Position numbers and translations under genes: made by a program. The notes under the pieces are model-generated. The model had not been told where the DNA came from. It saw only the letters and a list, made by a program, of their open reading frames with translations, and did not search any database. A stretch of 22,259 bases of DNA from Bacillota bacterium (GTDB lineage: Bacteria > Bacillota > Clostridia > Lachnospirales > Lachnospiraceae), in the NCBI GenBank assembly GCA_023421075.1, contig JAEZUM010000041.1, positions 1 through 22,259 of the forward strand. The letters are read 5' to 3'. Shown piece after piece: positions 8,033 to 15,274 of this stretch (position 1 is the first letter of the stretch; each line of letters starts with the position of its first letter).

Positions 8033-8060
8033 TTGGGGGTGTAGCCCCCAAGGTCTTTTC
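8033..8060 (+). other. GC-rich hairpin TTGGGGG/CCCCCAA
   Basis: A 7-bp stem with loop TGTAG, preceded by TGGGGTT and followed by GGTCTTTTCTT. On the plus strand it could end transcription of the 655-aa gene. It may equally be part of a transfer or replication origin. Confidence 0.5.
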
Positions 8061-8156
8061 TTATAATAAAACATACGATATTGATTAACAGTGAAGGATT
8101 TATTATAAGTGGCAAATGGCAAAAATGCGTATTTTGCCATTAGATTCTCAAAACAC

Positions 8157-8183
8157 CGAGGTAGGCTACTCCAGCCTACCTCG
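8157..8183 (-). terminator. Hairpin overlapping the end of the excisionase-like gene
   Basis: CGAGGTAGGCT (8157-8167) pairs with AGCCTACCTCG (8173-8183), with a five-base loop. On the minus strand it is followed by GTGTTTTG. The stem includes the last codons and stop of the small gene. Confidence 0.6.
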
Positions 8184-8363
8184 ATAACCGCTTCTTTTCA
8201 GAATATAATCTTCAACCGCTACTTTAGATATTTTCCATGCTCGTCCCATACGAAATCCTTTGAGCTCGCCGGATTCAAGTAACTTATATGCTGCATTTTT
8301 GCCTATTAACAAAACTTCGCACAGCTCATCAATGGTTAATATATCACTATAGTCAGTAAGCAT
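8166..8363 (-). CDS. Excisionase-like small HTH DNA-binding protein
   Basis: A 65-aa protein with a MerR-like/winged helix-turn-helix at about residues 9-45 (ILTIDELCEVLLIGKNAAYK, then a GFRMGRAWKI wing). This is the HTH_17 pattern of excisionase-family proteins. Such proteins bend DNA at attachment sites or regulate element genes. The frame allows an ATG at 8372, but AGAAGGGA is only one base from it. The ATG at 8363 has nine-base spacing and is preferred. It sits next to the structured repeat patch, a possible binding site. It is well away from the integrase, so a role as the true Xis is inferred. Confidence 0.8.
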   Translation of the reverse strand: MLTDYSDILTIDELCEVLLIGKNAAYKLLESGELKGFRMGRAWKISKVAVEDYILKRSGYRGRLE

Positions 8364-8745
8364 AATGATCATTCCCTTCTCTGTCTTAATTTACTTTATT
8401 GTTGATTGGATAATTACTTAATGAGAGCAAATTATAAACGATAATATAAGGTGATCATAATTGATGATAATGAGTAGTAATGTGATCTGACACGGAATAA
8501 CGAAATTAACACTGGTAAAGAGTGAATCTAATCTATGGTAATGAATACCGTAAATGTGATATGGCTGAAGCGGCTTTTATTAGAAACCAATCATTGGGTT
8601 CAATTAAGCCATATGATTATTAGGAATTAATTATGAAACCATTTAATGAGTTACACTTATAGGATTTATGATATATTTTTTATGAAAACTATGATAATAT
8701 AAATATACAATATGAAACAATAGCATGATGAGAGGAAGTGATTAT
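8364..8745. other. Intergenic region between divergent genes
   Basis: About 380 AT-rich bases without a convincing gene. It must hold the promoters for the excisionase-like gene (minus) and the DUF3791/DUF3990 operon (plus), but no clear -35/-10 pair stands out. An 8-bp inverted repeat ATATGGCT / AGCCATAT lies near 8559-8566 and 8607-8614, and may be an operator. Confidence 0.5.
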
Positions 8746-8964
8746 ATGTGTGATAGGAATGAACTGAGTTTTTCTGTATTCATAATTCATCATTTGGCCA
8801 AAGCATGGAGCAAAAAGCCAACCTATGTATATAAAGTACTGAATGATACACATATAATGGATGATTATATTATTGGCTGCTATGATACCCTACACACACA
8901 GGGAGAACAAGCATTGATTAGTGATATTACGGAGTTTGCCAGAGAAAGAGGAGTTAGCATATGA
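8746..8964 (+). CDS. DUF3791-family small protein, candidate antitoxin
   Basis: A 72-aa protein with the DUF3791 pattern: a hydrophobic first helix (FSVFIIHHLAKAW), VYKVLNDTHIMDDYIIGCYD, then LHTQGEQALISDITEFAR. In Firmicutes this family is commonly found just upstream of DUF3990 genes, as here, suggesting a partner or antitoxin. An upstream ATG at 8725 is in frame, but AGGAAG precedes the ATG at 8746 with suitable spacing. The stop overlaps the next start by four bases (ATGA), indicating coupled translation and fixed stoichiometry. No DNA-binding motif is visible. Confidence 0.8.
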   Translation: MCDRNELSFSVFIIHHLAKAWSKKPTYVYKVLNDTHIMDDYIIGCYDTLHTQGEQALISDITEFARERGVSI

Positions 8965-9443
8965 TTGTATATCATGGTTCAAGCTTGGAAGTTAAAAGCC
9001 CTGAGATTTCTCATTCAAAAGCATTCTTGGATTTTGGTAGAGGATTTTATGTAACCACTTATCAGAAGCAAGCGGAGCAATGGGCATTACGTAAAGCAAT
9101 CCGTCAGGGTAAGGATCCGGTTGTAAATGTATACTGCATGCAGGATGAATTTAAGGATTATCGGGTTCTGTCCTTTGAAAAGGAAAATGAAAAGTGGCTT
9201 GATTTTGTATGTGAATGCCGTAGAGGAAATGATTTAAATCAGAAATATGATATCATCATTGGGAATGTCGCTGATGATGATGTCTTTAAAACGGTAGATA
9301 TGTATTTTCGAGGGCTGTGGAGTAAAGAAAAAGCACTGGAAGAGCTCAGATATTATAAAATGAATGATCAGATTTGCTTAGTTAATCAGGATACCCTAAA
9401 CAATATATTATTGTTTCAGGAATCATACCGGGTGGTGAGATAA
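8961..9443 (+). CDS. DUF3990-family ADP-ribosyltransferase-fold protein, candidate toxin
   Basis: A 160-aa protein of the DUF3990 family, linked to the ADP-ribosyltransferase fold. Residues 4-7 are YHGS, 24-34 are DFGRGFYVTTY followed by QKQAEQWA, and NDQICL lies at 135-140. H5, Y30 and Q137 may form the H-Y-[E/Q] type active site that binds NAD. A conserved YDIIIGNVADDD segment lies at 96-107. The likely activity is modification of a protein or nucleic acid with ADP-ribose. The target is unknown. It is tightly coupled to the DUF3791 gene before it and a 75-aa gene one base after it, a layout typical of toxin-antitoxin loci. The family call is firm; the toxin role is inferred. Confidence 0.82.
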   Translation: MIVYHGSSLEVKSPEISHSKAFLDFGRGFYVTTYQKQAEQWALRKAIRQGKDPVVNVYCMQDEFKDYRVLSFEKENEKWLDFVCECRRGNDLNQKYDIIIGNVADDDVFKTVDMYFRGLWSKEKALEELRYYKMNDQICLVNQDTLNNILLFQESYRVVR

Positions 9444-9444
9444 T

Positions 9445-9672
9445 ATGGTAGATAAAAATTCGTTGACTGATAAGTATAAACAAAATCTTGAGGAGAGTAT
9501 TATTTCATATTTGTCAGACATCAAGCATTTAGATTTGCGAGCATCAATGGATATTTATTATCGAAGTAAGCTTGCGGGACAGATCGCTGATGGCATATAT
9601 GGCATAGAAAATCTTGATTACAAATACTTAGTACAGGATTTAATCGAGAATGAGCCTGAACTATTTATCTAA
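9445..9672 (+). CDS. Small acidic partner protein of the DUF3990 module
   Basis: A 75-aa protein starting one base after the DUF3990 stop, with GGTGGTGAG as ribosome site. The middle reads LRASMDIYYRSKLAGQIADG and the end YGIENLDYKYLVQDLIENEP. I recall similar short proteins with the YY-x-S and G-x-YGIENL pattern beside DUF3990 genes, but cannot name a family. It is helical and acidic. It could be the antitoxin, or a third component that stabilises the first two. It is the last gene of the operon before a strong palindrome. Confidence 0.75.
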   Translation: MVDKNSLTDKYKQNLEESIISYLSDIKHLDLRASMDIYYRSKLAGQIADGIYGIENLDYKYLVQDLIENEPELFI

Positions 9673-9704
9673 CTATGAATGGTCTGGATACAGATGTATA
9701 CTGA

Positions 9705-9749
9705 AGCCTCCTAATGATGTGCAAGAAATATTCACATCATTAGGAGGCT
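9705..9749. terminator. 17-bp perfect palindrome between convergent operons
   Basis: AGCCTCCTAATGATGTG (9705-9721) pairs exactly with 9733-9749 across an 11-base loop. It lies between the 75-aa gene (stop 9672) and the convergent resolvase (stop 9754), five bases from the latter. It is most simply a bidirectional terminator, although neither side has a strong T run. Confidence 0.7.
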
Positions 9750-9753
9750 ATTA

Positions 9754-10308
9754 TTAACTTGTCCTGTTCTCCTTAGCGTGACGATATAGAGTACTCCGGC
9801 TAATTCCTAATATCTTTGCAGCTTTTACTGCCGTAACTTCACCGGAACACCACTTTTCATAAACTGAATTATTCTTGAGGCTCTTTGGCTTACGTCCTTT
9901 GTATTTACCTTGTTGCTTTGCGATTTCAATTCCCTCTTTCTGCCTTTGTAGGATATACTCCCGTTCCAACTCAGCGATTGCTCCGAAGATTATTAGCACG
10001 AACCGACCAGCAGGTGTATTGGTATCAATGTTTTCTTTAATGCTTATAAAGGTTACTTCTTTGCTAGTTAGGCATTCCATTAATTCAAGGAGATCCTTCG
10101 TATTGCGCGCAAACCTAGATATCGAATCGACGATTAGGGTGTCGCCTTTACGTATATAATTTAACATTTTCTGTAATTCGGGGCGATTAGTGTTCTTGCC
10201 ACTGACTTTATCGATGAATATTTCATCGACTTTTAATGTTTCCATTAATATTTCTTGTCGCAGAGTGTTTTGCTCTGCGGTACTCACTCTGATGTATCCT
10301 ATTCTCAT
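9754..10308 (-). CDS. Small serine recombinase (resolvase/invertase family)
   Basis: The 184-aa protein matches Tn3-type resolvases and DNA invertases in size and order. The catalytic domain begins MRIGYIRVSTAEQN with nucleophile S9. DSISRFARN (61-69) supplies D61, R65 and R68, and AELEREYI begins the long E helix. A GKYKGRKP linker and a C-terminal HTH (about 158-178, AVKAAKILGISRSTLYRHAK) follow. The frame extends 30 codons upstream, but GGAGGT lies just before the ATG at 10308 and the extension is atypical. Possible roles are resolving multimers of the element or inverting a local segment. No res-like site was identified, and no transposase accompanies it. Confidence 0.93.
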   Translation of the reverse strand: MRIGYIRVSTAEQNTLRQEILMETLKVDEIFIDKVSGKNTNRPELQKMLNYIRKGDTLIVDSISRFARNTKDLLELMECLTSKEVTFISIKENIDTNTPAGRFVLIIFGAIAELEREYILQRQKEGIEIAKQQGKYKGRKPKSLKNNSVYEKWCSGEVTAVKAAKILGISRSTLYRHAKENRTS

Positions 10309-10319
10309 TGTACCTCCAA

Positions 10320-10350
10320 TAAAAAAGCATCTTCCTGTAATGAAGATGCT
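10320..10350 (-). terminator. Terminator of the small zinc-ribbon gene
   Basis: AGCATCTTC (10326-10334) and GAAGATGCT (10342-10350) form a 9-bp stem with a seven-base loop. On the minus strand a TTTTTT run follows. It separates the 72-aa gene from the resolvase. Confidence 0.8.
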
Positions 10351-10376
10351 AAGTGATCTGAAAATATGTAATGCTT

Positions 10377-10595
10377 CTACTTTAGGCAGTGTTTGCACTT
10401 TGCAGTAATATCTCTTTGGAGTGATTGTGCAAAGGCATATGCTTCATCCTCGCTTTCAAATGAACCATGCCATTTGCCATGAGCTGTGCCCTCGGTACCA
10501 CGGCCGGTTCCTTGACCTTTATTACAATAGGGGCAGCTTGCTTTATGAACGATTGCTTTATCTGAAGCCTGCCAGTTCTCGTATACGTAATACAT
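10377..10595 (-). CDS. Small zinc-ribbon-like protein
   Basis: A 72-aa protein with two CxxC pairs: CPYC near residue 17 and CKHC near the C-terminus. Together they probably bind one zinc ion. Between them is GKWHGSFESEDEAYAFAQ. The pattern YYVYENW, then a CxxC, then GKWHGPF-like, then a final CxxC is a recurrent family of uncharacterised bacterial proteins. GGAGG lies two bases from an ATG at 10601 and eight from the ATG at 10595, so the latter is preferred. It has its own terminator and is probably expressed apart from the resolvase. Function is unknown; DNA or protein binding is plausible. Confidence 0.8.
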   Translation of the reverse strand: MYYVYENWQASDKAIVHKASCPYCNKGQGTGRGTEGTAHGKWHGSFESEDEAYAFAQSLQRDITAKCKHCLK

Positions 10596-10739
10596 TGACA
10601 TTTCCTCCGAAAAAGTATTTTCTTTTTTGCTTTATGACTGGTAGTTGTATAAATTACAATGTAACACCTAATGAATTGCTTGTATAGATTTTACCATTAA
10701 CCAGAAAGAATTACCATAGTAATGTTAAATGAACTAAAA

Positions 10740-10819
10740 AATGAAAAAGTATATGTATCAATAGAGTTGTAATTCTGAATGATACATCTCAAATCATTCA
10801 ATACAAGTCTATTGATACA
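10740..10819 (-). terminator. Long imperfect hairpin after recT
   Basis: TGTATCAATAGA (from 10754) through TGAATGAT (to 10783) pairs with 10793-10819, with one mismatch and a three-base bulge, leaving a nine-base loop. On the minus strand a T-rich stretch (TTTTTCATTTTTT) follows. It ends the YqaJ-RecT operon. The rest of 10602-10851 holds no gene that I can see. Confidence 0.7.
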
Positions 10820-10851
10820 CTTATTCTTTGTTCTATATGGGTGTAGCTTAA

Positions 10852-11673
10852 TCAGACAGAGTCATCCGCGTTTAAACTATCTATATCTTTGCATTCACCG
10901 TCAACGATATCATTGTTCTGAACCTCGGTCATATCAACTGCCAACTCTGATTTGATACTCTCATCCGAATTAAGAGCTCTTAAAAAATCTGTTTTCAGAG
11001 GAGCGTATTTTAGTAACTTCTTTATAACCGTTTTCTTCGCCATGCTTTCGTAGTCGGTTTTCCATGGTGAAAAGGAAGAAGAGAAAGCTTTCGAATATGT
11101 CTGGGCATGTACATCAATATCAGCTTTTGACATGACCTCGAAGCCATAGCCACCATTTTTAAGCTTAAATAAAGCATAGAACAGAATGACCTCACCACGA
11201 TCATGTAGTGCTGGTTTATGTACCAGCTTGGAATTTAGTCCAAGTTCATATTCAAAGAAATCATTCTTATATACTGTCTGTGCTTGAATGGTCTGGACCT
11301 GCTCGTTTCTGTAAACTAATTCAATTAAGCCTTTATACCCCAACTGAAATTGGACCTCCAATCTGTCTTTATTTTTATAAGGGATTAAGAAGGCTTGTCC
11401 AAGTGAAGTATTAGGTTCCAAGCCCAACTGCGCCGCTGACATGAGAGCAGCTAAGAAGCTCATCTGACTACATTCTGCCAGCTTTGGAGTATTATTTAAT
11501 GCGGATAGTGCCATCCGTGTAAACCGCTCCGGTGTAATTACGGATGGCAATGCCTTTTTTATTTCGGGCTCCAGTACTTTGATCATATCAGCGATGCTCA
11601 TGGATCTGGTGATCCTAACCTCTTGTTTATCGGTAGCGGCTTTCTTCGCTAACTCCTGTTTTATCTCTGTCAT
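10852..11673 (-). CDS. recT: RecT-family single-strand annealing protein
   Basis: The 273-aa protein binds single-stranded DNA and anneals complementary strands, the partner of a 5'-3' exonuclease in phage-type recombination. It has the RecT core: FTRMALSALNNTPKLAECSQ, then SFLAALMSAAQLGLEPNTSL, then QAFLIPYKN and VQFQLGYKGLIELVYR, and a C-terminal SPWKTDYESMAKKTVIKKLL. The acidic C-tail (after about 235) is usual and may contact SSB. Length is normal for the family. Its start overlaps the YqaJ stop by one base (TAATG), so the two are made together. Confidence 0.95.
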   Translation of the reverse strand: MTEIKQELAKKAATDKQEVRITRSMSIADMIKVLEPEIKKALPSVITPERFTRMALSALNNTPKLAECSQMSFLAALMSAAQLGLEPNTSLGQAFLIPYKNKDRLEVQFQLGYKGLIELVYRNEQVQTIQAQTVYKNDFFEYELGLNSKLVHKPALHDRGEVILFYALFKLKNGGYGFEVMSKADIDVHAQTYSKAFSSSFSPWKTDYESMAKKTVIKKLLKYAPLKTDFLRALNSDESIKSELAVDMTEVQNNDIVDGECKDIDSLNADDSV

Positions 11674-12620
11674 TATGCGACCTCCTTCTGTAGTATCTGT
11701 TTGACGGTGAATCGTCGGCTTTCCATGTCTTTCAGATAAGAACGGTAAATATCCGGTAGCTCCGATTTAATCCGTTCTACATCTAGCTTCGGTGTAACTA
11801 CATTCTTCCAGCTGATTTCATAGCTACCACAGATGGCTACCTCTGCATCAGCCATAGCAAGCTTTACCTCTTGTTCAAGCTGTTTCTTTTCTCTTTCCAG
11901 CTTATCTATCAATTCAGAAAGCTCGTATCTTCTCTGTAGCTTATCGGTGAAACCGTGTAAAGTAACGGTCTCACGTTTTGCATTGCGAAAATATTGATTG
12001 ATAATCGTATCGGCTGCTTTTGATCCATCCGGAGCAGGCATTACACCGGTTTGAACATGATTATTCCAGAAGTCAGTTTCTATGGATATCAAGTTCTTTA
12101 TGATCTCCTCGTCACGATCAATCCGGACATATTTAAATTCTTTACCCATGATGACTACCGCAATATACCATGCAACAGCACCGGTGACAGCCATGTAATG
12201 ATGGCATTGAAGCTGGTAGTGAGCAGGAACATCTCCATCTTTCCACTTATCAGCGTTTAGGATATTAGTAGTTTTACACTCCAAGCCGATATTCTGACCG
12301 ACTATCATGCGGTCTACACTAGCAAACATGTATGGATAATCCTCATTGTAATAGATCGCATTCACTCTTCGTACTTTTAGACCAGTGGCGTCCATAAACC
12401 GCTCAGCCACATAGGCCTCCAGATCTCTTCCTTGCCTCATTGCTTCGTTATCAAAGTTGTCTGTATCATTGGTGGTTTTATCCATAAACACGGATATTGC
12501 GGTTGAATATGGATTTAACCCACAGATAGCTCCGCAGTCGCTACCACCTATACCCTGCTTTCGGCAACGAATCCAGTCTTCATGGCTTAATCCCTTGGTC
12601 TTAACAAGTATCTTACACAT
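11673..12620 (-). CDS. YqaJ-like (lambda exonuclease family) viral recombinase nuclease
   Basis: The 315-aa nuclease belongs to the YqaJ/lambda-exonuclease branch of the PD-(D/E)XK fold and degrades 5' strands to feed RecT. GIGGSDCGAICGLNPYST (23-40) is the signature first motif. E68 in RQGRDLEAY, D103 in ASVDRM, and E114/K116 in LECKT form the metal site. A coiled-coil region (about 235-260, LSELIDKLEREKKQLEQEV) and a C-terminal domain follow. The start has a GGTGA site and lies 16 bases after the DUF5688 stop. All catalytic residues look intact. Confidence 0.93.
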   Translation of the reverse strand: MCKILVKTKGLSHEDWIRCRKQGIGGSDCGAICGLNPYSTAISVFMDKTTNDTDNFDNEAMRQGRDLEAYVAERFMDATGLKVRRVNAIYYNEDYPYMFASVDRMIVGQNIGLECKTTNILNADKWKDGDVPAHYQLQCHHYMAVTGAVAWYIAVVIMGKEFKYVRIDRDEEIIKNLISIETDFWNNHVQTGVMPAPDGSKAADTIINQYFRNAKRETVTLHGFTDKLQRRYELSELIDKLEREKKQLEQEVKLAMADAEVAICGSYEISWKNVVTPKLDVERIKSELPDIYRSYLKDMESRRFTVKQILQKEVA

Positions 12621-12636
12621 ATAATCACCGTCCTTA

Positions 12637-13584
12637 TCAGAATAGTGGAAGAAGAGTATCGTCTTCCATGGTGTAGAGGTACACGTTGTTCGAAAGAAAC
12701 TCCTCCGGTGCTACTTGGGAGGAGTTCACTTCCTGCACCATGCTGAACAAAGCGTTTTTCGATATTCTGTCGGAGCATGGAACAACAATAAGCTCATGCA
12801 CGGATGATGGAAGGATATACAGACTGCTACTTAGCTTGTGGCTAAGAGCATGGAGTTCATTTCGTTGTAAAAGCCATGAAGCACCGCTTAAGCCGTATTT
12901 ATTACCGGCTACAAACATGGATGAATTACTACAGGATAATTGCTGATCGGACAGAGCATCTGATAAAAACTCATCCATAGAGTTGTCTTCCTCAATCAAT
13001 GGATTCTCATCACCAAGGATACCTCGGATAACATCCTCCATCGGTTGAACGGTGGCTTTAAAAAGAATGGGAGTATTTTCTAGCGCTTTTTCATATAGTT
13101 CCTCTACGGTGATTGCCCATTGATCCATTAACTCATTTTTAACGGTAACGGATGCAAAACCATTACCGTCATTTTTTACCAGGATGCAGAAGACAATAGC
13201 AAGGTCCATGAATTTTAAATGCGGAGCATTAGTTAAGATTGACTGGTTCAAATCATAATTGATCAGCTTGCAAAACAGCCGGTCACTTATTGCGTCATAA
13301 TTGGTAAACGGGAGATCGGCTAATCCGTCTTCTGTACCGATGGAACGGTATTTGTTTATAATTCTATCTGCAGTTAAATCAATTTGACTGTTTACTTGGA
13401 ACTCACTATAAAACGGTTCCAAGTAATTATTTGGTGCGATGCTTTCCTCCTTCTTCAGAATTACTAGGCTCATTAGGGTGAGCCCGTTCAATATGTCGGT
13501 TTGAACCAGGCGAACGTTATAGTAATCTCCTAATACGGACTGAACGGTTGCTTTCATTGTTTCGCAGAAATCTTGATACTTCAT
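12637..13584 (-). CDS. DUF5688-family protein
   Basis: A 315-aa protein beginning MKYQDFCETMKATVQSVLG, with NVRLVQTDILNGLTLMSLVI typical of DUF5688. This family is abundant on mobile elements of Lachnospiraceae and related gut Clostridia, and I know of no assigned biochemical role. The C-terminal part (SKNALFSMVQEVNSSQVAPE, then LSNNVYLYTMEDD) matches the family's ending. An AAGGGAGA site precedes the ATG. It lies directly upstream of YqaJ and RecT with a 16-base gap, so it shares their operon. A DNA-related or expression-control role is only inferred. Confidence 0.82.
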   Translation of the reverse strand: MKYQDFCETMKATVQSVLGDYYNVRLVQTDILNGLTLMSLVILKKEESIAPNNYLEPFYSEFQVNSQIDLTADRIINKYRSIGTEDGLADLPFTNYDAISDRLFCKLINYDLNQSILTNAPHLKFMDLAIVFCILVKNDGNGFASVTVKNELMDQWAITVEELYEKALENTPILFKATVQPMEDVIRGILGDENPLIEEDNSMDEFLSDALSDQQLSCSNSSMFVAGNKYGLSGASWLLQRNELHALSHKLSSSLYILPSSVHELIVVPCSDRISKNALFSMVQEVNSSQVAPEEFLSNNVYLYTMEDDTLLPLF

Positions 13585-13640
13585 GTGTTATCTCCCTTTC
13601 GTATTATGTTTTATGGTTCGATTAAATAATTTTATATAAT

Positions 13641-13670
13641 TAAAAAGCTACTGCCAATGGTGACAGTAGC
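13641..13670 (-). terminator. Terminator between DUF932 and DUF5688 genes
   Basis: GCTACTG (13647-13653) pairs with CAGTAGC (13664-13670). On the minus strand it is followed by TTTTTA. It could limit read-through from the DUF932 gene into the DUF5688-YqaJ-RecT operon. Confidence 0.7.
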
Positions 13671-13723
13671 CCAAGATTGATTGAAAGTATTAGATAGCAA
13701 GGATTACCTCATTAACGGAGCAT

Positions 13724-13767
13724 ACAATATATACGGTTTGTTAAATATCACCAACCGCATATATTGT
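13724..13767. repeat. 17-bp near-perfect inverted repeat after the DUF932 gene
   Basis: ACAATATATACGGTTTG (13724-13740) and CCAACCGCATATATTGT (13751-13767) match as inverted copies at 15 of 17 positions, with a 10-base loop. No T run follows on either strand. With a real terminator 50 bases further on, this looks more like a protein-binding site or RNA structure. Confidence 0.6.
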
Positions 13768-13800
13768 GGTTTTACGGGGTGGATACGAATACTCCATAGC

Positions 13801-14736
13801 TTACGCAATTTGCTTAACCAACTGATAGGATTTATCAATCAAAGCATTTCCTTCAATGGTTCTGGCAAACAAATTCTCACGGTACGCTGCCGTCTCTCGT
13901 AAGGGCTTGCCATGAGTAGCGAAGTCAGATACTGAGTTGATAAACTTATACGCACTATTCGGCAATGACTGAAGATCCGGAGCTTGATTGTATCTCAGCA
14001 ATATGTCATCCCTTAAGCGGACAATATTTCGCATTTGCAGCTCACTAGCATCCGTAGGGATTGGAAGAAGCTCGTTGATCATCTCCGTAATAAGATCATC
14101 ATGCATGGAGATCTTATTCAGTTTATGAATTTCATTACCGAGCGCATCCATATAATTCTCAGCGCGGCAGAAGGTTTCTCTGGCCGATTCTAGCTTAGCA
14201 TTAATATCTCCGGTGTGATTCATTGTCCATATCCGATCTGCGGTGCATAAGGCAAGGTTCAAGGTGTTCTGACATACTACGCGTACTGGGGTCATAGCCA
14301 CCTTGATGGCAGCACTACCATCATGACTGTTGGAAAAGACCAGATATGGTGAAATTCGTTCTCCACCGATGATATAGGCGGCAGGAAGCTTTGCTAAAAG
14401 CCATACTCTTTTACCTTCTGCTAAAGATCCTGCCGTTTCATAGCGGACACCCTGTCCCAGCAGATTATCTGTGAAGGCGAAGGCTTCGCTATTTTGAACC
14501 ACCTTATAGCGATCTGTGACTACTCCAAGAATTTTGTTGTCGGAGCTTCTTACGTTAGCTTTATAGCCTTCGACAAAGAGCCCTTCTTTTGTTAGGATTG
14601 GTTGCTGCTTGACCTGCCAGTTTAACCCTGATTTAATCAGTGCTTCTTCCGACGATAAAGCTTCCTCCACCTTGACACCTAAACCGTGCCACGGCGTGGT
14701 TCTTACATAAAACATATTTTCAACATTTGCTGACAT
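13801..14736 (-). CDS. DUF932-family phage/plasmid-like protein
   Basis: A 311-aa protein of the DUF932 (TIGR03299-type) family, found widely on plasmids, phages and ICEs. Visible family features are TTPWHGLGVKVEEALSSEEA (13-32), a VVTDRYKVVQNSEAFAF segment near 72-88, PYLVFSNSHDGSAAIKVAMT near 139-158, and VRVVCQNTLNLAL just after. The biochemical role is unknown; it is generally associated with element DNA metabolism. The start has an AAGGAGATG site about ten bases upstream. It lies upstream of the DUF5688-YqaJ-RecT operon, separated by a terminator and an inverted repeat. Confidence 0.9.
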   Translation of the reverse strand: MSANVENMFYVRTTPWHGLGVKVEEALSSEEALIKSGLNWQVKQQPILTKEGLFVEGYKANVRSSDNKILGVVTDRYKVVQNSEAFAFTDNLLGQGVRYETAGSLAEGKRVWLLAKLPAAYIIGGERISPYLVFSNSHDGSAAIKVAMTPVRVVCQNTLNLALCTADRIWTMNHTGDINAKLESARETFCRAENYMDALGNEIHKLNKISMHDDLITEMINELLPIPTDASELQMRNIVRLRDDILLRYNQAPDLQSLPNSAYKFINSVSDFATHGKPLRETAAYRENLFARTIEGNALIDKSYQLVKQIA

Positions 14737-14804
14737 TATAATTTCATCTCCTTTTTGGTTAATAATTTAAATGTTTCAATAGTTATTACCTGCAGTTTAT
14801 GACA

Positions 14805-14847
14805 CAATAAAACAGCCCTTATGATTATTAAGTCATGAGAAGCTGTT
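14805..14847 (-). terminator. Terminator of the lipoprotein operon
   Basis: AACAGC (14811-14816) pairs with GCTGTT (14842-14847), and TTATGA inside pairs with TCATGA through one G-T pair. TTTTATTG follows on the minus strand. Confidence 0.65.
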
Positions 14848-14913
14848 ATAATTGTTTATTATTATCAATAATGAATACTTAAGACTAATAAAAAGGCAGT
14901 GTACAGTAAATGA

Positions 14914-15225
14914 TTAATCGACTGAAAGCACGTCCCAATCACCATCAACTTTTTGCTCAACAGTTATGTACCATTGGTCATAAGCGCCTTTGCTATTTGT
15001 GAGCGCAACACAACATGTATAGTTTGTTTCGTTATTTTTTTTCACGCGATCTTCACTATAAACACCAGGTTTTATATCAGCTTCATTTTTGTCAGCAAAC
15101 CATTCAATATATGTGACGGCTTCTTCCCAAGCCTGTTCCTCCATGCTCAGCTTCTTCTTACATGATGACAGAGATATAGCTAAAATTATCATCAGAAGTA
15201 TTGCAATAAATCTTTTTGCTCTCAT
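14914..15225 (-). CDS. Small lipoprotein of unknown function
   Basis: A 103-aa secreted protein with a lipoprotein signal: basic MRAKR, a hydrophobic core to residue 18, and the lipobox L19-S-S-C22, so it would be lipidated at C22 and anchored outside the membrane. The mature part is about 80 residues (SMEEQAWEEAVTYIEWFADK near its start) and I do not recognise it. It recalls small NTF2-like or DUF4878-like folds that end in a GDWDV-type strand, but this is weak. The frame can extend to a TTG at 15243. The ATG at 15225 has AAAGGT at good spacing. It is the last gene in a minus-strand run with two tiny membrane proteins. Confidence 0.78.
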   Translation of the reverse strand: MRAKRFIAILLMIILAISLSSCKKKLSMEEQAWEEAVTYIEWFADKNEADIKPGVYSEDRVKKNNETNYTCCVALTNSKGAYDQWYITVEQKVDGDWDVLSVD

Positions 15226-15274
15226 ATAGTTATTACCTTTCAATTGTTTTTAATTTGATATGTAACATACAAAT

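Larger units (their letters stand above)
7897..8140. repeat. Structured non-coding patch with GGCAAAT motifs and two hairpins
   Basis: GGCAAAT-type words recur: two direct copies at 7900-7913, an inverted ATTTGCCA at 7934-7941, two more direct copies at 8111-8124, and an inverted TTTTGCCAT at 8132-8140. Between them are a perfect 17-bp inverted repeat (7974-7990 with 8005-8021, loop 14) and a GC-rich hairpin TTGGGGG/CCCCCAA (8033-8039 with 8045-8051, loop 5). The arrangement resembles a replication origin, oriT or recombinase control region. No relaxase or replication initiator is identified in the window, so function is open. Confidence 0.6.

Noticed and set aside
7868..8140. 90-codon minus-strand frame over the repeat patch
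   Set aside because: It lies entirely over inverted repeats and hairpins, and its start has no good ribosome site; it is better explained by non-coding structure.
9705..9749. Long palindrome considered as an integron attC or resolvase site
   Set aside because: There are no R-box core features and no repeated sub-sites; its place between convergent genes fits a terminator better.
10421..10687. 88-codon plus-strand frame
   Set aside because: It is antisense to the clear CxxC zinc-ribbon gene, which has a good ribosome site and a terminator.
13681..13902. 73-codon plus-strand frame near the DUF932 3' end
   Set aside because: It overlaps the real gene on the other strand and an inverted repeat, and has no ribosome site.
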